DNA of 64,000 nt. Origin: Pseudomonas sp. Root562. Lineage in GTDB: Bacteria; Pseudomonadota; Gammaproteobacteria; Pseudomonadales; Pseudomonadaceae. Under the pieces are notes generated by a model that was not told the origin of the DNA, made no database searches, and saw only the letters and a list, made by a program, of their open reading frames with translations. The stretch lies in assembly GCF_001427125.1 (NCBI RefSeq), contig NZ_LMGK01000020.1, positions 363,416 through 427,415 on the forward strand. Direction: 5' to 3'. The position numbers and the translations under genes are program-made. Positions 60,390-64,000 of this stretch are shown one piece after another. Each line of letters opens with the position of its first letter. The first letter of the stretch is position 1.

Positions 60390-61466
60390 ATGAGCAAATT
60401 TCACAGCCTGACCATCAAGGATGTACGCGCCGAAACCCGTGACGCGGTGTCCATCGCCTTCGAAATTCCGCAGCACTTGCAGGACAGTTTTCACTTCACC
60501 CAGGGCCAGCACCTTGTGATGCGTACCCAACTGGACGGCGAAGAAGTGCGTCGCTCCTATTCGATCTGCACCGGGGTCAACGACGGTGAACTGCGCATCG
60601 CCGTCAAGCGTGTGGCCGGTGGACGCTTTTCGGCGTTTGCCAACGAGCAGCTCAAGGCCGGCCACACGCTGGAGGTGATGCCTCCGGCCGGGCATTTCTG
60701 CGTCGAACTCGACCCGGCGCGTCATGGCAACTATCTGGCCGTGGCCGCCGGCAGTGGCATCACGCCGATCCTGTCGATCATCAAGACCACCCTGGAAACC
60801 GAACCCCACAGCCGCGTCACCCTGTTGTACGGCAATCGCTCCAGCTCCGGCGCGCTGTTTCGCGAACAGCTCGAAGACCTGAAAAACCGCTACCTGCAAC
60901 GACTTAACCTGATCTTCGTGTTCAGCCGCGAGCAACAGGACGTCGACCTGTACAACGGCCGGATCAACGCCGAGAAATGCGAGCAACTGTTCAGCCGTTG
61001 GCTCGATGTCAAGGCGCTCGACGCCGCTTTCATCTGTGGTCCGCAGGAGATGACCGAGACCGTGCGTGATGGTCTCAAGGCCAAGGGCATGCAACCTGAA
61101 CGCATCCATTTCGAACTGTTCGCCGCCGCCGGCAGCCAGCAAAAACGCGAAGCCCGTGAAGCGGCGCGCCAGGTGGATTCAGCGGTCAGCCAAATCACCG
61201 TGATCAGCGACGGCCGCGCCCTGGCCTTCGACCTGCCGCGTAACAGCCAGAGCATCCTCGATGCGGGCAATGCCCAGGGCGCCGAGCTGCCTTATTCGTG
61301 CAAGGCCGGCGTGTGCTCGACCTGCAAATGCAAGGTGATCGAAGGCGAAGTGGAAATGGACAGCAACCACGCTCTGGAAGACTACGAAGTGGCCGCCGGT
61401 TATGTGCTGTCGTGCCAGGCCTTCCCGATCAGCGACAAGGTGGTGCTGGATTTCGACCAGCTCTGA
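60390..61466 (+). CDS. paaE: Phenylacetyl-CoA epoxidase reductase PaaE
   Basis: A 358-residue reductase. It has an FAD domain with RRSYSICTG, an NAD(P)H domain with AAGSGITPILSI, and a C-terminal plant-type [2Fe-2S] domain with Cys in SCKAGVCSTCKCKV and a fourth in LSCQAFP. It passes electrons from NADPH to the diiron site of PaaA. It is the last of the epoxidase genes, before a REP pair. Confidence 0.96.
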   Translation: MSKFHSLTIKDVRAETRDAVSIAFEIPQHLQDSFHFTQGQHLVMRTQLDGEEVRRSYSICTGVNDGELRIAVKRVAGGRFSAFANEQLKAGHTLEVMPPAGHFCVELDPARHGNYLAVAAGSGITPILSIIKTTLETEPHSRVTLLYGNRSSSGALFREQLEDLKNRYLQRLNLIFVFSREQQDVDLYNGRINAEKCEQLFSRWLDVKALDAAFICGPQEMTETVRDGLKAKGMQPERIHFELFAAAGSQQKREAREAARQVDSAVSQITVISDGRALAFDLPRNSQSILDAGNAQGAELPYSCKAGVCSTCKCKVIEGEVEMDSNHALEDYEVAAGYVLSCQAFPISDKVVLDFDQL

Positions 61467-61487
61467 TATCAGGCGCCACACCAAACC

Positions 61488-61579
61488 CTGTGGGAGCGGG
61501 CTTGCCCGCGATGAGGCCATCAGATTCAACATCACTGGTGACTGATCCATCGTTATCGCGGGCAAGCCCGCTCCCACAG
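61488..61579. repeat. Paired REP-like palindromes after paaE
   Basis: ctgtgggagcgggcttgccc and its inverted gggcaagcccgctcccacag copy about 50 bases apart, nearly the same as the pair at 48183-48274. Confidence 0.8.
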
Positions 61580-61642
61580 TTTTAGCGATAGACCCGAAAT
61601 ACTGTTTCACCCCAAAACAAAAACAACAAAGGAGAGCGCGTC

Positions 61643-61951
61643 ATGACACCCCAAGACATAGAACTCATCCGCCAGCACCCCGACTTCATTCAACTGGTGC
61701 GGCGCAAGCAGACGCTGTACTGGTCGCTGTCGCTGATCATGCTGGTGATCTACTTCGGCTTCGTGTTGCTGGTCGCGTTCTCCCCCGCCACCCTCGGCCA
61801 ATCCCTGAGCGGCGGCGTGACCACCGTGGGCATGCTGGTGGGTGTGGTCATCGTTGTGCTGGCCTTTGCCCTGACCGGTTTCTATGTCTATCGCGCCAAC
61901 AACGTGATCGACCCGCTGAACGAAAAACTCAAGCGGGAGTGCGCCCGATGA
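61643..61951 (+). CDS. DUF485-family small membrane protein
   Basis: A 102-residue protein with two membrane segments (about 28-50 and 60-85) and a charged N-terminus (LIRQHPDFIQLVRRKQTLYW), the pattern of DUF485/YjcH. Such proteins accompany sodium:solute symporters of the ActP type. It has AAAGGAGAG upstream and overlaps the next gene by four bases (ATGA). Confidence 0.92.
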   Translation: MTPQDIELIRQHPDFIQLVRRKQTLYWSLSLIMLVIYFGFVLLVAFSPATLGQSLSGGVTTVGMLVGVVIVVLAFALTGFYVYRANNVIDPLNEKLKRECAR

Positions 61952-63594
61952 GCCGTCTTCTCGCGTTGTTCCTGTTGCCGCTGGCGGTGGTCACTGATCT
62001 GGCGGTGGCCGCCGATGGCGTGTCCCGCCCGCTCAACTGGAATGCCATTGGCATGTTCCTGGTGTTCGTGCTGTTCACCCTCGGCGTGACACGCTGGGCG
62101 GCACTGCGCACCCGCTCCGCCAGCGATTTCTATACGGCTGGCGGCGGCATGACGGGTTTTCAGAACGGCCTGGCGATTGCCGGTGACATGATCTCGGCTG
62201 CCTCGTTCCTCGGCATTTCCGCGATGATGTTCCTCAATGGCTACGACGGCCTGCTCTACGCATTGGGCGTGCTCGCGGGCTGGCCGATCATCCTGTTCCT
62301 GATTGCCGAACGCCTGCGCAACCTGGGCAAATACACCTTCGCCGACGTGGTCTCCTATCGACTGGAACAAACCCCGGTGCGCCTGACGTCGGCATTCGGC
62401 ACCCTGACCGTGGCGCTGATGTACCTGGTGGCGCAGATGGTCGGCGCTGGCAAGCTGATCGAATTGCTGTTCGGCATCGACTACCTCTACGCCGTGATGC
62501 TGGTCGGCGTATTGATGGTGTTCTACGTGACCTTCGGCGGCATGCTCGCCACCACGTGGGTGCAGATCATCAAGGCGGTGATGCTGCTGTTCGGCACCAG
62601 TTTCATGGCGTTCATGGTGCTCAAGCACTTCGGTTTCAGCACCGAAGCGATGTTTGCCGGCGCCACTGCCGTGCATGCCAAGGGCGGCGCGATCATGGCA
62701 CCCGGCGGTTTGCTGTCGAACCCGATCGACGCAATTTCCTTAGGGCTTGGCATGATGTTCGGCACTGCCGGCCTGCCGCACATCCTGATGCGTTTCTTCA
62801 CCGTCAGCGATGCCAAGGAAGCGCGTAAAAGCGTGTTCTACGCCACCGGTTTCATCGGTTACTTCTACTTGCTGCTGATCATCGTCGGCTTCGGCGCCAT
62901 CGTCATGGTCGGCACCGACCCGGCATTCCGTGACGCCAGTGGCGCGATCATCGGCGGTGGCAACATGGTCGCCGTGCACCTGGCCCAGGCCGTTGGCGGC
63001 AACCTGTTCCTCGGTTTCATCTCGGCGGTGGCCTTCGCCACCATTCTGGCGGTGGTTGCCGGGCTGGCACTGTCCGGCGCCTCGGCGGTGTCCCATGACC
63101 TGTATGCCTGCGTGATGCGCAAGGGCCAGGCCAGCGAACAGCAAGAGATGCGCGTGTCGCGAATCGCCACCCTGTGCATCGGCGTGCTGGCGATCATCCT
63201 CGGCCTACTGTTCGAGTCGCAGAACATTGCCTTCCTCTCCGGCCTGGTGCTGGCCATCGCCGCCTCGGTGAATTTCCCGGTGCTGTTCCTTTCGATGTAC
63301 TGGAAAGGCCTGACCACTCGTGGCGCAGTGCTCGGCAGCCTGGCTGGCCTGGTCTCGGCGATTGTCCTGCTGGTACTGAGCCCGGCCGTGTGGGTCAACG
63401 TCATGCATCACGACAAGGCACTGTTCCCGTATTCCAACCCGGCGCTGTTTTCCATGAGCCTGGCGTTCTTCAGCGCCTGGCTGTTTTCCGTCACCGACCA
63501 GTCACCCCGTGCAGCCCTTGAACGCGGCCGTTATCTGGCGCAGTTCATCCGTTCCATGACCGGTATCGGCGCCTCGGGCGCCAGCCAGCACTGA
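61948..63594 (+). CDS. paaL: Sodium:solute symporter, probable phenylacetate permease
   Basis: A 548-residue inner-membrane SSS-family symporter close to ActP. An N-terminal signal-like segment is followed by about 13 membrane helices, with FYTAGGGMTGFQNGLAIAGDMISAASFLG and GTAGLPHILMRFFTV. Family members import acetate and other carboxylates; within the paa operon, phenylacetate uptake is the natural reading, and P. putida has an SSS-type permease in the same role. It overlaps the DUF485 gene and precedes paaZ. Confidence 0.82.
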   Translation: MSRLLALFLLPLAVVTDLAVAADGVSRPLNWNAIGMFLVFVLFTLGVTRWAALRTRSASDFYTAGGGMTGFQNGLAIAGDMISAASFLGISAMMFLNGYDGLLYALGVLAGWPIILFLIAERLRNLGKYTFADVVSYRLEQTPVRLTSAFGTLTVALMYLVAQMVGAGKLIELLFGIDYLYAVMLVGVLMVFYVTFGGMLATTWVQIIKAVMLLFGTSFMAFMVLKHFGFSTEAMFAGATAVHAKGGAIMAPGGLLSNPIDAISLGLGMMFGTAGLPHILMRFFTVSDAKEARKSVFYATGFIGYFYLLLIIVGFGAIVMVGTDPAFRDASGAIIGGGNMVAVHLAQAVGGNLFLGFISAVAFATILAVVAGLALSGASAVSHDLYACVMRKGQASEQQEMRVSRIATLCIGVLAIILGLLFESQNIAFLSGLVLAIAASVNFPVLFLSMYWKGLTTRGAVLGSLAGLVSAIVLLVLSPAVWVNVMHHDKALFPYSNPALFSMSLAFFSAWLFSVTDQSPRAALERGRYLAQFIRSMTGIGASGASQH

Positions 63595-63607
63595 TCCTCT
63601 TTTGACC

Positions 63608-63627
63608 GGCGCGGCTCGAACCGCGCC
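63608..63627. other. GC hairpin between paaL and paaZ
   Basis: A 7-bp stem GGCGCGG / CCGCGCC with a six-base loop (CTCGAA), no T-run. It may partly limit read-through into paaZ. Confidence 0.4.
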
Positions 63628-63656
63628 AGACACTGACCATACCCGGAGCAATCCTG

Positions 63657-64000
63657 ATGTCCTCCTCAACTGCACCGCATGCCCCAACCCTGCAAAGCTT
63701 CATCGCCGGCCGCTGGCTCGGCCAACACGGCGCGCAAGTCCTGCGCAGTGCCATCGACGGCCACGATATTGCGTACACCCATGAAGAGCGCCCGGACTTC
63801 GCCGAAGCCATCGAGCACGGTCGCCGCCAGGGCATCAGTGGCCTGATGGCGCTGGACTTCCAGCAACGCGCCCAACGTCTCAAGGCGTTGGCTCTGTACT
63901 TGAGCGAGCGCAAGGAACAGCTCTACGCGATTTCCCACCACAGTGGCGCCACCCGCGCCGACAGCTGGATCGACATCGAGGGCGGCAACAGCACGCTGTT
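63657..64000 (+). CDS. paaZ: Bifunctional ring-opening enzyme PaaZ (PaaN), partial
   Basis: The first 114 codons of the oxepin-CoA hydrolase / semialdehyde dehydrogenase, cut by the window edge. The visible part, MSSSTAPHAPTLQSFIAGRW followed by a YTHEERPDFAEAIEHGRRQG stretch, is the start of the aldehyde dehydrogenase domain. Substrate opening and oxidation would be in the missing part. CGGAG lies upstream of the ATG. Pseudomonas often calls it paaN. Confidence 0.9.
   Translation, partial: MSSSTAPHAPTLQSFIAGRWLGQHGAQVLRSAIDGHDIAYTHEERPDFAEAIEHGRRQGISGLMALDFQQRAQRLKALALYLSERKEQLYAISHHSGATRADSWIDIEGGNSTL

Overview
The window is a piece of a Pseudomonas chromosome, most likely of the P. fluorescens lineage. 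The grounds are high GC, a phenylacetate (paa) cluster in pseudomonad style, FecIRA, and paired REP palindromes of the ctgtgggagc...gctcccacag type in many intergenic gaps. A stretch with gene content and order that I recall from P. aeruginosa PA2652-PA2659 (chemoreceptor, transporter, chemoreceptor, then a two-component system with PepSY proteins) supports this. No rRNA, tRNA, CRISPR array, intact insertion sequence or prophage was seen. Identifications rest on motifs and recalled family sequences; no searches were run.

Layout. 0.1-2.2 kb: selD-selU, for selenophosphate and tRNA 2-selenouridine. 2.3-12.9 kb: one giant autotransporter built from about 24 beta-strand repeats and three larger internal modules. 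13.3-16.1 kb: two small unknown genes, a metallothionein, a tandem pair of half-size DMT transporters and a divergent LysR regulator. 16.2-21.7 kb: two chemoreceptors flanking a transporter. 22-23.7 kb: an MHS-type symporter with a large periplasmic insertion. 23.8-26.4 kb: a CarSR/BqsRS-like two-component operon with two PepSY proteins. 26.6-30.5 kb: patatin-like protein, queD, a hydrolase with an Asp nucleophile, and codA.

30.6-32.4 kb is an AT-richer islet holding an orphan type VI secretion Hcp, an unrecognised glycine-zipper protein and a tiny membrane protein. They are stop/start coupled and look like an Hcp-linked toxin and immunity pair; this is the best candidate for an undescribed system. 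32.6-38.3 kb: a DapF-like protein lacking both catalytic cysteines, a maltotetraose-forming amylase, an MFS permease and a low-GC serine-protease-like lipoprotein preceded by a strong hairpin. 38.4-42.4 kb: fecA-fecR-fecI. 42.5-44.6 kb: a second two-component system. 44.7-45.8 kb: a small unknown protein and a lipoprotein.

45.9-64 kb is a catabolic block. TynA (periplasmic amine oxidase) and its regulator FeaR would turn phenylethylamine or tyramine into the aryl aldehyde. The paa genes then take phenylacetate to phenylacetyl-CoA (PaaK), the ring epoxide (PaaABCDE), the oxepin and ring-opened product (PaaG, PaaZ), and through beta-oxidation (PaaF, PaaH, PaaJ) to acetyl-CoA and succinyl-CoA. 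PaaI and PaaY are rescue thioesterases, PaaX the repressor, and a DUF485/symporter pair the probable uptake system. paaZ runs off the right edge. A repeated tGTATCrCtT-like motif sits in the paa promoters and is a candidate PaaX operator.
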